From the NCBI GenBank assembly GCA_002404895.1, contig DHKO01000003.1:1-64000 (forward strand): a DNA stretch of 64,000 nucleotides, given 5' to 3'. Every line of letters starts with the position of its first letter. Positions within the stretch are counted from its first letter, which is position 1. Below are positions 7,597-16,378 of the stretch, in pieces. Source of the stretch: Treponema sp. UBA4692 (GTDB lineage Bacteria; Spirochaetota; Spirochaetia; Treponematales; Treponemataceae). A program made the translations under genes and the position numbers. A model generated the notes under the pieces. It was not told the DNA's origin, did no database searches, and saw only the letters and a program-made list of their open reading frames with translations.

Positions 7597-8952
7597 ATGC
7601 TCAAGTCTTTTTTTCATCCTGACCTTTTAAACGGGAAAATTTTCAGGTCGCTTGTGTTTTTCATGCTTCCTCTTCTGGTTTCGTATATTTTTCAGCAGCT
7701 TTATAATGCCGCCGACACAGTTATAATCGGGCATTTCTTGGGAGAGCGGTCTCTTGCGGCTGTGGGAGCTTGCACTGCCCTTTACGACTTGTTCGTCGGA
7801 TTCGGAGTCGGTTTTGGGAACGGGCTTTCAATTACTGCTGCCCGTGCTTTTGGCTCAGGCGACATGGAAAAGCTCAAGAAAGTTACCGCCGCAAGCCTTG
7901 TCATAACGCTTGGAATCACGGTTTTGATTATGCTTCTCGCGCATTTCTTTCTTTTTTTTGTGCTTGAGTCTCTTGGAACGCCTGGTGAAATCATTGATGA
8001 AAGTTTCTCGTATATTTCGATGATTGCGCTTTGGTGCGGAGTCTTGTTCCTTTTCAACTTGTTTTCGGGAATGTTGCGCGCGGTTGGAAACTCTTTTGTT
8101 CCGCTTCTTTTCCTGATTCTTGCGTCTTTGATAAATGTTTTTCTCGATATTCTTTTTATGACGAGATTCCAGATGGGAATTTACGGAGCGGCGCTTGCGA
8201 CAGTTATTGCCCAGGGAATTTCAGGGCTGCTGACTCTTTTTTATATCCTTCTGCGGACGAAAATTCTTGTTCCTTCTCTTAAGTCCTTCAAATTTGACAG
8301 AAAGCTGTATTCGGACTTGCTCGGCCAGGGGCTTTCAATGGCTTTTATGAGCTCGCTTGTGCAGTCCGGCACTGTGATTCTGCAGAAAGCGATAAACAGT
8401 TTTGGAAGCTACATAATTGCCGGCCATAACTGCGCAAGAAAAATTTTCTCGCTTACAAATCTGCCGCTGATTACGCTTGGAGTCTCGTTTTCGACCTTTG
8501 TCTCGCAGAATTTCGGCGCGGGAAAAATCGAGAGAATCAAGAAAGGCGTTTTCTGCGGATTTCTGATTTCCGCCGTCTGGAGCTGTGCGATGCTGGCTTT
8601 TATTCCGCTTTCGATAAGGCCGCTCGCCTCGTTTATCTCAGGCTCGTCAAACCCTGAAATTTTGGACTACACTTTCAGATATATGCTTTTTTCGGTCTGC
8701 TTTTATTTTCCTCTCGGCTCGATTTTTGTGATTAGAAACAGCCTTCAGGGGCTTGGCTGCAAGATTCTTCCGCTTTTTTCAAGCGTGATTGAGCTTGTCG
8801 GAAAAATAATCTTTGTCGCGCTGATAATTCCGCGCGCTGGAATCTGGGGCGTTATAATCTGCGAGCCGCTTATCTGGTGCGCGATGTGCGTCCATCTTTT
8901 CTACGCGCTTTTCACAAACAAAGTTATGAGAAAAGAAAAAGCCAGTCAATAA
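7597..8952 (+). CDS. MATE family efflux transporter
   Basis: 451-residue inner-membrane exporter with about twelve hydrophobic helices in two pseudo-repeats. The start region (FFMLPLLVSYIFQQLYNAADTV is split around residues 20-40) and the acidic-poor helices match the NorM/DinF superfamily, which expels cationic drugs or metabolites using sodium or proton gradients. The length is typical. No regulator is adjacent, and the substrate cannot be read from sequence. The start is an ATG after a purine-rich GGGAAAA stretch. Confidence 0.92.
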   Translation: MLKSFFHPDLLNGKIFRSLVFFMLPLLVSYIFQQLYNAADTVIIGHFLGERSLAAVGACTALYDLFVGFGVGFGNGLSITAARAFGSGDMEKLKKVTAASLVITLGITVLIMLLAHFFLFFVLESLGTPGEIIDESFSYISMIALWCGVLFLFNLFSGMLRAVGNSFVPLLFLILASLINVFLDILFMTRFQMGIYGAALATVIAQGISGLLTLFYILLRTKILVPSLKSFKFDRKLYSDLLGQGLSMAFMSSLVQSGTVILQKAINSFGSYIIAGHNCARKIFSLTNLPLITLGVSFSTFVSQNFGAGKIERIKKGVFCGFLISAVWSCAMLAFIPLSIRPLASFISGSSNPEILDYTFRYMLFSVCFYFPLGSIFVIRNSLQGLGCKILPLFSSVIELVGKIIFVALIIPRAGIWGVIICEPLIWCAMCVHLFYALFTNKVMRKEKASQ

Positions 8953-9284
8953 AAATTTGTGCAAAGTCTGAAAAGAAATTTTCTGTGAAAATCAAAATCC
9001 TGAAAAATTTCTAAAGCCGTCTTGAAAAATCATCAGAAAACTCATTTTGAAAATTCGGGCATTCCGGCTAAAGCCGTCGCTACGTTTCAGGTTCCGCTTT
9101 CGCTTCATTCTAAAAAAGCCGCAGTTTCGCAGGCGGGCGCGGGCAAAGCTTCTTTAGAACGCTTCGCGCCTTTCACATCGCTAATGCGTTTGCGTTGCAA
9201 ACTTGCTTTGCAAAAAAAGGGACTCCGCCAAAAATCAGGCAAAGTCCCTTTTCATAAATCCGGCGGATTTGACCGTCCTTTTTA
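8953..9284. other. 332-base intergenic region
   Basis: No gene is supported. It holds a GC-richer patch around 9110-9180 with GGCGCG / CGCGCC complementarity and an inner AAGC / GCTT pair, then the terminator at 9213-9252. The patch resembles the GC-rich spacer at 62.2 kb in style, but I see no long shared word, so it is noted only as spacer sequence with folding potential. Confidence 0.4.
9213..9252 (-). terminator. terminator of uxaB (bidirectional form)
   Basis: Stem AAAAGGGACT (9215-9224) / AGTCCCTTTT (9243-9252), flanked by A-rich sequence on the left that reads as a T-run on the minus strand. It lies about 30 bases beyond the uxaB stop and between convergent genes. Confidence 0.75.
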
Positions 9285-10847
9285 TTATTTTACAATCTCT
9301 GCAAGTGCTGCTTTCATACCCTTAGACTGAATGTCTGCAAGGTTCTTTGCTACGCTTTCCTCGAGACCTGCGTATTTTGTGAGGTCTTCGTGCCAGAAAT
9401 CAACATTTGTAAGAACTTTCTTTGTGATTTCCCTAGCGTCTTTTGTCTCTTTGTTGAGAGCCGCGAAGAATTCGAGAACTGGAAGAGTGTCCTTGTTTGG
9501 ATAAACTCCTTCTTCTCTTTTTGACTCAAGATATTTTGCGCCTTTGTCGTCTGTCTTGATTTCTGTTCCATTGTAGAACGCAATCAATGCCGCGATTGAG
9601 AATGAAAGGAGCTTTGGAACTGAGCCGTTCTTTGCGATGTACTGTGTTACAGAAGGCAAGCAGCGTGTCCAGTATTTTGCGACTGAGTTCAAAGAAATCT
9701 CAATCAGGCGGTGCGGGTTGAACGGATTCTGGAATCTTGACCATACGTTTTCAGCGTATTCTTTAAGGTCTTCCTGATCCCCATCGATTGAAGGGATAAT
9801 CTCGTTGAAGATTACGTTGCGCATAAATTTCTGAGCGTCAGCGTTCGGTGTGTTGAATCCTGTTCCAACTTTCTCAGAACATACAATGTCCTGAACGTAG
9901 TTAGAGCCGGCAAGGAAAGCCGCCAAAACTGAAGAAGTGTGCGCTCCGTTCAAGATGCGTACTTTTCTTGTGTGGTAGTAATCCATGTTACGAACCCACT
10001 TAACAGAAAGTCCTGCCTTAACGAGCGGAAGCTCATCCTCGTGCGATTTTTTAGACTCGATAACCCAGAAGTGGAAAAGTTCTGCTGAGTCAAGAAGTTT
10101 GTCCTCGTAGCCGAGCTTCTCGCAGATATGCTCTGCCTGTGTTTTTCCGTCTGCCTCTTTTGTAAGAAGTGGGAAATATCCTGGTACAATGCGGTCTACC
10201 AGGCAAGAGCAGACATCGCAAGCCTCGTCAAACCAGTTGATGAAGTCTGGTCCGAGCTGCCACATCTCTGCGTAGCGGAGAATGTTGATTCTGAGATTAA
10301 GGCCTGCCTGGTCAGAAAGCTCGCAAGGAATAAGAATCATTCCCTTTGAAAGGTCTCCCTCGAATGCCTGGAAACGTTTATAAAGGAATGCTGTAACTTT
10401 TGCAGGAAAGTTTTTCTGTGGCTTCTGGTCAAGAGTTACTGGAACGCCGTCGATTTCTGCGTCAAAACGGATTCCGGCTTCTGTTGTGTTTGAAACGATA
10501 AAGCGCAAGTCCGGGCTTGAAGCCAACGCAATGTAATCATCGTAATTTGTGTAAGGGTTGATTGAGCGGCTGATAGAGTTGATTGTGCGTGTCTCAACTG
10601 TCGGTTTTCCGTCTTTCATTCCGCGGAGAACAGTTGTGTAAAGGTTGTTCTGTGCGTTAAGCGCGTCAACCATGCCTTTTTCAAGCGGCTGAACGATTAC
10701 AACATTTCCGTTGAAGTCAGTTTTTTCGTTTACAACATCAATTTGCCAGTCTACGAATGCGCGGAGAAATCCGCCTTCACCAAACTGAAGAACCTTTTCT
10801 GGACGTTTTACTGTTTTTACAACGTCTTTAATTGACTTGAGAGCCAT
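9285..10847 (-). CDS. uxaB: tagaturonate reductase (altronate oxidoreductase)
   Basis: 520-residue member of the long-chain mannitol dehydrogenase family. It reduces D-tagaturonate to D-altronate with NADH in the galacturonate branch of pectin sugar catabolism. Visible features are the N-terminal nucleotide-binding turn in LQFGEGGFLRAFVDWQID, and the active-site pattern KVRILNGAH at residues 295-303 (Lys295, Asn300, His303). A GGAGG ribosome site sits nine bases before the ATG, and a consensus promoter lies at 10910-10938. It is divergent from the sensor-regulator gene, which probably controls it. Fructuronate reductase is the main alternative within the family; the N-terminal sequence favours UxaB. 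Confidence 0.9.
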   Translation of the reverse strand: MALKSIKDVVKTVKRPEKVLQFGEGGFLRAFVDWQIDVVNEKTDFNGNVVIVQPLEKGMVDALNAQNNLYTTVLRGMKDGKPTVETRTINSISRSINPYTNYDDYIALASSPDLRFIVSNTTEAGIRFDAEIDGVPVTLDQKPQKNFPAKVTAFLYKRFQAFEGDLSKGMILIPCELSDQAGLNLRINILRYAEMWQLGPDFINWFDEACDVCSCLVDRIVPGYFPLLTKEADGKTQAEHICEKLGYEDKLLDSAELFHFWVIESKKSHEDELPLVKAGLSVKWVRNMDYYHTRKVRILNGAHTSSVLAAFLAGSNYVQDIVCSEKVGTGFNTPNADAQKFMRNVIFNEIIPSIDGDQEDLKEYAENVWSRFQNPFNPHRLIEISLNSVAKYWTRCLPSVTQYIAKNGSVPKLLSFSIAALIAFYNGTEIKTDDKGAKYLESKREEGVYPNKDTLPVLEFFAALNKETKDAREITKKVLTNVDFWHEDLTKYAGLEESVAKNLADIQSKGMKAALAEIVK

Positions 10848-10909
10848 ATCTTAAAACCTCCGTCAGCACAGATTTTCCTCTGGCCGAGCATAAATCCAAT
10901 ATTTCTGCC

Positions 10910-10938
10910 ATTCTACTATTAAATAGAGGTTGTTTCAA
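10910..10938 (-). promoter_or_regulatory. promoter of uxaB
   Basis: On the minus strand TTGAAA (10933-10938) and TAGAAT (10910-10915) are separated by exactly 17 bases. The spacer holds the 11-bp palindrome CTATTAAATAG. It leaves a leader of about 55 bases before the start codon. Confidence 0.65.
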
Positions 10939-10962
10939 CTTTGCGGAATTCCAATCTGATTT

Positions 10963-10995
10963 TTGTAAAAAAACTTTCTAACTTGTAAAAAAAAC
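10963..10995. promoter_or_regulatory. candidate binding site of the AraC-type regulator: direct repeat, 20-bp period
   Basis: TTGT followed by 7 A and C starts at 10963, and TTGT followed by 8 A and C starts at 10983, so two near-identical half-sites are exactly 20 bases apart. AraC-family proteins typically bind direct repeats about two helical turns apart (established). The pair lies 25 bases upstream of the uxaB -35 box and at the regulator's own start. A similar word (TTGTTCAAAAAAACAC) occurs at 14234-14249 before the permease operon. That it binds the regulator is inference. Confidence 0.45.
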
Positions 10996-11017
10996 GACAT
11001 CATTATAAGATATTAGA

Positions 11018-14000
11018 ATGGAAAATTTTCATAAAGGAAAAAGAATCGGATTTATTCTTGGAACTATTCATTCTGGCTCTGCGCTGAAGCTTTGGCATAA
11101 GCTGGCTGCAAAGGCTGGAGAGCATGACGGTTCTTTCTTTGTTTTTCCTGGCGGAAAGCTCGACACGAGGGCTGAATCCGGTGAAATCAGAAACAAAATT
11201 TATTCGCTTGTAAATTCTGAGAATATTGACGGTCTCATAAGCTGGGCTTCGAGCATCAGCGGAAATGTCTCTTCGGCAGACTTGGAGATTTTCCACCGGC
11301 AGTTTGACAAGATTCCTTACGTCACAATCGGACAGAAAATAAACGGCCGCCCGAACGTTGGCTTTGACGCTTATTCTGGAATGAATGCTCTTGTAAGCCA
11401 CATAATCACTTTCCACAATGCTAAAAAAATCGCTTTTGTGAGGGCTTCCGCAACGCATGCTTCCGCGAACGAGCGTTACCGGGCTTATCTTGACGCTCTT
11501 TCAGAGGCAGGTCTTGAAACTTCCGAGCAGACTCTGGTTTCTGACAATTTCAGCTGGGACGAGGGCGGAAAGGCGATAAGGCAGCTTTGTGAGGAGCGCG
11601 GGCTTGTTCCCGGAAAAGATTTTGACGCTGTTGTCTGTGCAAGCGATATGATGGCGTTTGCTGTCGAGACTTACCTGAAGGAAAAAGGCGTTAGAATTCC
11701 AAAAGATGTGATTATATGCGGATTCAACGACACTGCCGAAAGCCGAATCTCAGTTCCGTCGTTCTCTACTGTTCATATGCCTCACACGGAGCTTGGCTAT
11801 GCGGCTTACGATATGATAAGCGGGATTCTCGAAGGAAATTCCAGCGTTGACGACAAAATTCTTCCGACTTACGCTGTAATCCGGGAAAGCTGCGGCTGCG
11901 GAACTCTAAAGTCTTTTGTTTCAGGCGACGGAAGAGTCAGGATAAAGAGCCGTGAGCAGCTTTTCAGCGAGACCTGCAAAATCTTCCATTTCAGCGAGGA
12001 GAAAGGACACAAGAAGATTGACGCGGCGATGGACGCTCTTTTTGAAAATGACAGAAGCAAATTCCTTGATTTAGTCAGTGCGCGGATTGAGCATTACTTT
12101 GAGAATGACGGCGAGCTTTCAAATTTAATCAGCGCGATAAATCTTCTTGGAAACGCGACTTGCTTCGCATCTGAATATATAGAAAAGCTTGTGCGCTATC
12201 TTATGGTCATGGTGCCGCGGATTCAGGAGCGGGTTTCAATCTCGCATAAATTCAATTCTGACAAAATCGCGAACGTGGTCGGAAATCTCCAGAACAACTT
12301 GTTCGCAGTCCACACGCGCTCGAATCTTATTTCTGTCTTGAAGGACAGCTTGTCTGGAATCGGCGTAAAAAGCTGTTCTGTCGTATTGAAAGAGAACGGA
12401 GATTTTTCACGCTACATCGGCGGATTCAACAGCGCAGACGAGATTCACACGGAAGAAATCCGCTTTCCTTCAAATCTCCTTGTTCCTGAAAAATACAGAA
12501 GCGAGTATGACTACGGCGTCTATGTTGTCCAGCCGCTTTTTGTTGACGGGCTTGAGTACGGACACATAATAACGAACTATGTTGAGTGCGCGGGAACTGT
12601 CTACGAGGAGCTTAGAACTGCGGTTAGCAGCGCACTCCAGAGCATTCTTCTTTTTGAGGAGACGAATGTCGCAAAGCAGGCTGCGGAAAAGGCTGAATTT
12701 GAAAAGACTGAATTTTTCGCGAATGTCGGAAGCGACTTGGTTGACCCTCTAAGGGAGCTTTCGGCGAAAGTAAGCCAGATGGAGACAAACGTTGCAAAAG
12801 GCGTTCTCGACCAGGATATTTTGAGCGAACAGCTTTTGTTCCTTCGCTCGCAGATTGACTCCCAGCTTGAAAAAACCGAGACTCTTGTGGATTTGACGCG
12901 TTCTCAGGTTGACGACTTGCCGATGGACAAGAAGCTTTTTGATGTGCGGCAGATTCTTCCGGGAAGCGCGGCGGCGGGCATCGAGCGCGATATTCCGCTT
13001 CTTTACGGAGATTCCGAGCGACTTAAAAAGGCTCTCCAGACGATTTTCGATTATTCCGAGAAGTCTCCGTACATTGCTGAAAAAGAAGACGGGCTTCATA
13101 TAGAGTTTTACGCGCTTAAATTTGACTGGCAGAAGCCGGAGCTTCTTCTTGCTGAGAAAATACTTCTTCTCCAGTATGCGTATGTTGAAAAGTCCGACAG
13201 CTTCTCTGAGGTCGTGATTCCGTGGCCTACCCTATCGGCTCTTCCGCCTGAGAATCGCTCTTATGAGAATTTTCATATTCTTTCTCTTTCTGAGAACACA
13301 AAAAAGTCGAGAATCTTCAATAAAAAGATTCAGAATATAAATGATGAAAATTCAAAAGAACTGATTCCTGACTCGCTTCTCTACTGGGAGCCTGACGACG
13401 CTCCGATTGACGAGTGGATAAAAGTCTACGGAATGAGAAAGGACGACAGCGTTTTCCGCTCTCCTATTCTGTGCTACAGCCGGAATCTTATCGGTCATAA
13501 CTTCATGGAGATGCTCGAGCAGAAAATAAAGGCGCAGCGGGTTGCCCCGGTTCTCTTTGTGGGCTGCCGCCATACAAAATACGGAACATGGGCGACTGAA
13601 TCCAACACGGTCAGCATCGCGTCGATGTCGGAATTCGACAAAATTCTTGAGGAGATAACGCCTTCTCTTATCGCGTTTGAAAGCGTTGACGAGGCGACAA
13701 TCAAGAGAATCAGGCAGAATCCGAAGACTGTTCTCGTTCCGATTCTTGTTCTTCCTGACACGATTGACTCTGAAAAGGAAGTTGAGATGCTCTGCTCACA
13801 TCCGCGCATTATTCTTTGCAACCGCGGAGCTGCCGAGTCCGAGCAGTTCAATGAGAGAATCAAGGGCGTTTTGAACGGAGACGAGATTCTTCCTCCTCAC
13901 ACCGGCGCTCTTGTCAAAAAGGCGATTCTCTATTTAAATAAGAACGCTCCGCAGCAGATTGTCCGATGGAAGCTTGCAGACACAGTTCACGTGAGCGAGG

Positions 14001-14215
14001 ATTATCTGACAAGAATCTTCCATAAAGAGATTGGGCTTTCGCTTTGGGAATACCTGAACAGGTACAGAATTTACATCGCCACAAAGATGCTTCTTGAGAC
14101 AAATGACACGATTTATGAAATCGCCGAGAATTCCGGCTTTCAAGACCAGGCGTATTTCTGCCGCGTGTTCAAGAAAATTTACGGAGTTCCGCCGGGAAAG
14201 ATTCGTTCAAAATAG
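11018..14215 (+). CDS. one-chain sensor-regulator: LacI-type binding domain, decayed kinase and receiver-like regions, AraC DNA-binding domain
   Basis: 1065 residues. About 1-290 resemble the LacI/GalR sugar-binding fold (KRIGFILGTIHSGSALKLW; FDAVVCASDMMAFAVETYL) but lack a LacI helix-turn-helix. Near 290-300 is the SCGCG motif. About 400-560 is GAF-like, then a coiled coil. Residues 566-578 (FFANVGSDLVDPL) align with the histidine-kinase H-box, but Ser572 replaces the phospho-accepting His. A GDSERLKKALQTI stretch recalls the start of an ATPase domain without its catalytic boxes. About 880-960 is receiver-like, and the last 100 residues are an AraC-type double helix-turn-helix. I infer a ligand-driven regulator that no longer uses phosphate transfer. 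No ribosome site precedes the ATG, and a TATAAG box at 11004-11009 suggests a leaderless message. It probably controls uxaB and the permeases. Confidence 0.85.
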   Translation: MENFHKGKRIGFILGTIHSGSALKLWHKLAAKAGEHDGSFFVFPGGKLDTRAESGEIRNKIYSLVNSENIDGLISWASSISGNVSSADLEIFHRQFDKIPYVTIGQKINGRPNVGFDAYSGMNALVSHIITFHNAKKIAFVRASATHASANERYRAYLDALSEAGLETSEQTLVSDNFSWDEGGKAIRQLCEERGLVPGKDFDAVVCASDMMAFAVETYLKEKGVRIPKDVIICGFNDTAESRISVPSFSTVHMPHTELGYAAYDMISGILEGNSSVDDKILPTYAVIRESCGCGTLKSFVSGDGRVRIKSREQLFSETCKIFHFSEEKGHKKIDAAMDALFENDRSKFLDLVSARIEHYFENDGELSNLISAINLLGNATCFASEYIEKLVRYLMVMVPRIQERVSISHKFNSDKIANVVGNLQNNLFAVHTRSNLISVLKDSLSGIGVKSCSVVLKENGDFSRYIGGFNSADEIHTEEIRFPSNLLVPEKYRSEYDYGVYVVQPLFVDGLEYGHIITNYVECAGTVYEELRTAVSSALQSILLFEETNVAKQAAEKAEFEKTEFFANVGSDLVDPLRELSAKVSQMETNVAKGVLDQDILSEQLLFLRSQIDSQLEKTETLVDLTRSQVDDLPMDKKLFDVRQILPGSAAAGIERDIPLLYGDSERLKKALQTIFDYSEKSPYIAEKEDGLHIEFYALKFDWQKPELLLAEKILLLQYAYVEKSDSFSEVVIPWPTLSALPPENRSYENFHILSLSENTKKSRIFNKKIQNINDENSKELIPDSLLYWEPDDAPIDEWIKVYGMRKDDSVFRSPILCYSRNLIGHNFMEMLEQKIKAQRVAPVLFVGCRHTKYGTWATESNTVSIASMSEFDKILEEITPSLIAFESVDEATIKRIRQNPKTVLVPILVLPDTIDSEKEVEMLCSHPRIILCNRGAAESEQFNERIKGVLNGDEILPPHTGALVKKAILYLNKNAPQQIVRWKLADTVHVSEDYLTRIFHKEIGLSLWEYLNRYRIYIATKMLLETNDTIYEIAENSGFQDQAYFCRVFKKIYGVPPGKIRSK

Positions 14216-14233
14216 TTATAGAAGATGACTGTT

Positions 14234-14249
14234 TTGTTCAAAAAAACAC
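14234..14249 (+). promoter_or_regulatory. possible regulator half-site before the permease operon
   Basis: TTGTTCAAAAAAACAC resembles the two TTGT-plus-A-tract words in the uxaB/regulator gap. It lies 50 bases before the lplB-type start codon, in the 83-base gap after the regulator gene. Downstream are TATAAA and TAAAAT words that could serve as -10 boxes, without a convincing -35. Confidence 0.3.
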
Positions 14250-14298
14250 AAGTATTTTTTGCGTATAAAACGCTAAAATAAATAGACTGAGGTTAGAT

Positions 14299-15240
14299 AT
14301 GAACGTACAAGAAACAACTGTTCTTAACGCGCCGAAGAAGGATCTTTGGAAAAACATCAAAAGACACTTCTCGGTTTATGCTCTGCTTATCATTCCGGCT
14401 GTGTACTATGCTATCTTGAAGTATGGCCCAATCGTTAATGGTCAGATTGCATTCAAAGACTTTGCACCTGTTGACGGTGTTTGGGGTAGTGCCTGGGTTG
14501 GTTTTGAGAATTTCAATACTTTCGTCCATGCTTACTACTTTGGCGAGCTTTTGAGAAATACAATTCTTTATAGTTTGGCAAAACTTTGTATTTCAGTTCC
14601 GCTTTCGATTATCCTTTCGGTAGCGTTGTATGAGTGTACGCACAATGTTTTGCGTAAGGTTGTACAGACTTTGGCTTACCTTCCGCACTTCCTTTCTTGG
14701 GTTATCATGTATGGTATCCTTCTTATTTTGCTTGCTCCTGGCGACGGTCTTGTAAACGACATCATCAAATTTGCAGGCGGACAGCCGATTGACTTCCTTA
14801 CAAATATCCACACTTTCCCTGTGATTGTAATCGTTTCAGACGCATGGAAAGAGATGGGATGGGCCGCAATCATCTTTATCGCTGCTTTGATGGGAATTGA
14901 CCCTTCTTTGTTCGAGGCTGCGATGGTTGAGGGTGCTTCTGCTGTTCAGCGCGTTTGGTATATCACGCTTCCTTCTATCAAGCCTGTAATTGTAACAGTT
15001 GTTCTTCTTAAGCTTGGAACAATCCTTGATGCTGGTTTCAACCAGATGTTCATGTTGTATTCTGTTCCTGTATATTCAGTTGCTGATATTATCGACACTT
15101 GGGTGTACCGTCAGGGTCTTCTTGAATTCCAGTTCGCTTTGGCGACTGCGGTTGGTATCTTCAAGGGCGCGATTGGTATGCTCCTTGTTATGATTTCTAA
15201 CAAGATTGTCAAGAAGTTGACAGATTCTTCACTTTTGTAA
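14299..15240 (+). CDS. oligosaccharide ABC transporter permease, LplB/YtcP-group type
   Basis: 313-residue inner-membrane permease of the group that works with large binding proteins for oligo- or polysaccharide fragments. About six hydrophobic segments are visible. The coupling loop near residues 206-226 reads EAAMVEGASAVQRVWYITLP, the permease motif that contacts the ATPase. A GAGG-like site precedes the ATG. The second permease follows after 13 bases. Placement behind the sensor-regulator and near uxaB suggests uptake of uronate-containing oligosaccharides (inference); the substrate is not visible in sequence. No ATPase gene is in the operon. Confidence 0.92.
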   Translation: MNVQETTVLNAPKKDLWKNIKRHFSVYALLIIPAVYYAILKYGPIVNGQIAFKDFAPVDGVWGSAWVGFENFNTFVHAYYFGELLRNTILYSLAKLCISVPLSIILSVALYECTHNVLRKVVQTLAYLPHFLSWVIMYGILLILLAPGDGLVNDIIKFAGGQPIDFLTNIHTFPVIVIVSDAWKEMGWAAIIFIAALMGIDPSLFEAAMVEGASAVQRVWYITLPSIKPVIVTVVLLKLGTILDAGFNQMFMLYSVPVYSVADIIDTWVYRQGLLEFQFALATAVGIFKGAIGMLLVMISNKIVKKLTDSSLL

Positions 15241-15253
15241 TTCGAGGAAAAAA

Positions 15254-16144
15254 ATGACTAAACCAAAGACAGTAAAACTTACAGCTGGAGACCGCACATT
15301 CTACATTGTGGTAAACGCTTTCCTTATCTTCGTTGGATTGATTATTGCAATCCCGATGATCAGCACAATTTCGTCTTCTGTAACTCCTAACGGTTACATT
15401 GGATCGACTTTCGACAAATTCATCCTTATGCCATGGAAATGGGATGGAGCTGCTTACAAGTCTCTTCTTGGAAACAACGGATTTATCCTTGCTTTCTGGA
15501 ACTCTATGAAGATTATGGCGTTTGGTGTTGTTACATCTTTGTTCCTGACTGTTCCTATGGCATATTGTATGTCTGTTCAGGATTTGCCAGGACGCAAGAT
15601 TTTGAACTATTTCGTTCTTGTTCCTTATTTGTTCAATATCGGTGTAATCCCGACATACTTGGTTGTAACAAACCTCCATATGACAAACCACTTGGCTTCT
15701 ATCTTCTTGCCGGGCGCAATTGGAACTTACAACTGTTTGATTATGCGCGGATTCTTTGAGGGAATTCCTGAGTCTCTTAAAGAGTCTGCACGCATTGACG
15801 GAGCTGCTGAATGGTATGTTCTTATTTCTATCATTCTTCCGCTTTCAAAGCCAATTATCATGACAATCGGCTTGTACTACGCGGTAAGCTTCTGGAACGA
15901 CTTCATGCACGCTCTTCTTTACTTGAACGAGTCTTACTTGCAGCCTCTTCCAATCTTGCTCCGTAACATCCTTCTTGGTTCTTCAATGAACGAGACTTTG
16001 GATGTAAACGCTTTCGGAACGGCTTCTGTACAGTCAATCAAGGCGGCTTCGGTATTCTTGTCAGCAATCCCGATGATGCTTGCCTACCCTTTCATCCAGA
16101 AATACTTTACAAAGGGAACAATGCTCGGTTCTGTAAAGGGCTGA
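15254..16144 (+). CDS. oligosaccharide ABC transporter permease, LplC/YtcQ-partner type
   Basis: 296-residue second permease. Six hydrophobic segments are present, with the coupling loop around residues 172-195 (ESLKESARIDGAAEWYVL, then ILPLSKP). The C-terminus (FIQKYFTKGTMLGSVKG) is characteristic of LplC/YteP-partner permeases. A GAGG site precedes the ATG. It is cotranscribed with the first permease and followed by a strong terminator at 16163-16197 that separates the membrane genes from the binding-protein gene. Confidence 0.93.
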   Translation: MTKPKTVKLTAGDRTFYIVVNAFLIFVGLIIAIPMISTISSSVTPNGYIGSTFDKFILMPWKWDGAAYKSLLGNNGFILAFWNSMKIMAFGVVTSLFLTVPMAYCMSVQDLPGRKILNYFVLVPYLFNIGVIPTYLVVTNLHMTNHLASIFLPGAIGTYNCLIMRGFFEGIPESLKESARIDGAAEWYVLISIILPLSKPIIMTIGLYYAVSFWNDFMHALLYLNESYLQPLPILLRNILLGSSMNETLDVNAFGTASVQSIKAASVFLSAIPMMLAYPFIQKYFTKGTMLGSVKG

Positions 16145-16162
16145 TGCTTTCCTGAGTTTTTT

Positions 16163-16197
16163 ATGGCGGAGAACGTGCTTTCTCCGTCATTTTTTTT
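16163..16197 (+). terminator. terminator between the permeases and the binding-protein gene
   Basis: 11-bp stem (16163-16173 and 16180-16190, one G-U pair) around GGCGGAGAA / TTCTCCGTC, followed by eight T. The next gene therefore needs its own promoter; a TATAAT lies at 16308-16313, but I see no clear -35 box. Confidence 0.85.
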
Positions 16198-16378
16198 CGC
16201 TTTTGCTATTAGGCGAAGCGCTGTTTTGTTAAGATTTTGTAAAGCATAAGGTTGTATTATTTATGCAAAAGGGCGGAAAATTTAAAATTTTCTGTCTGCG
16301 TTTTATGTATAATAAATTATCTGCAGAAAACAGATGATTATTGAAATTGTTTTCATGATTTTCAGTAAGGAGGAAAAA

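Noticed and set aside
14261..14273. GCGT / ACGC inverted repeat before the permease operon as an operator
   Set aside because: Only four base pairs around an A+T core; too short to support, although it overlaps a possible -10 box.
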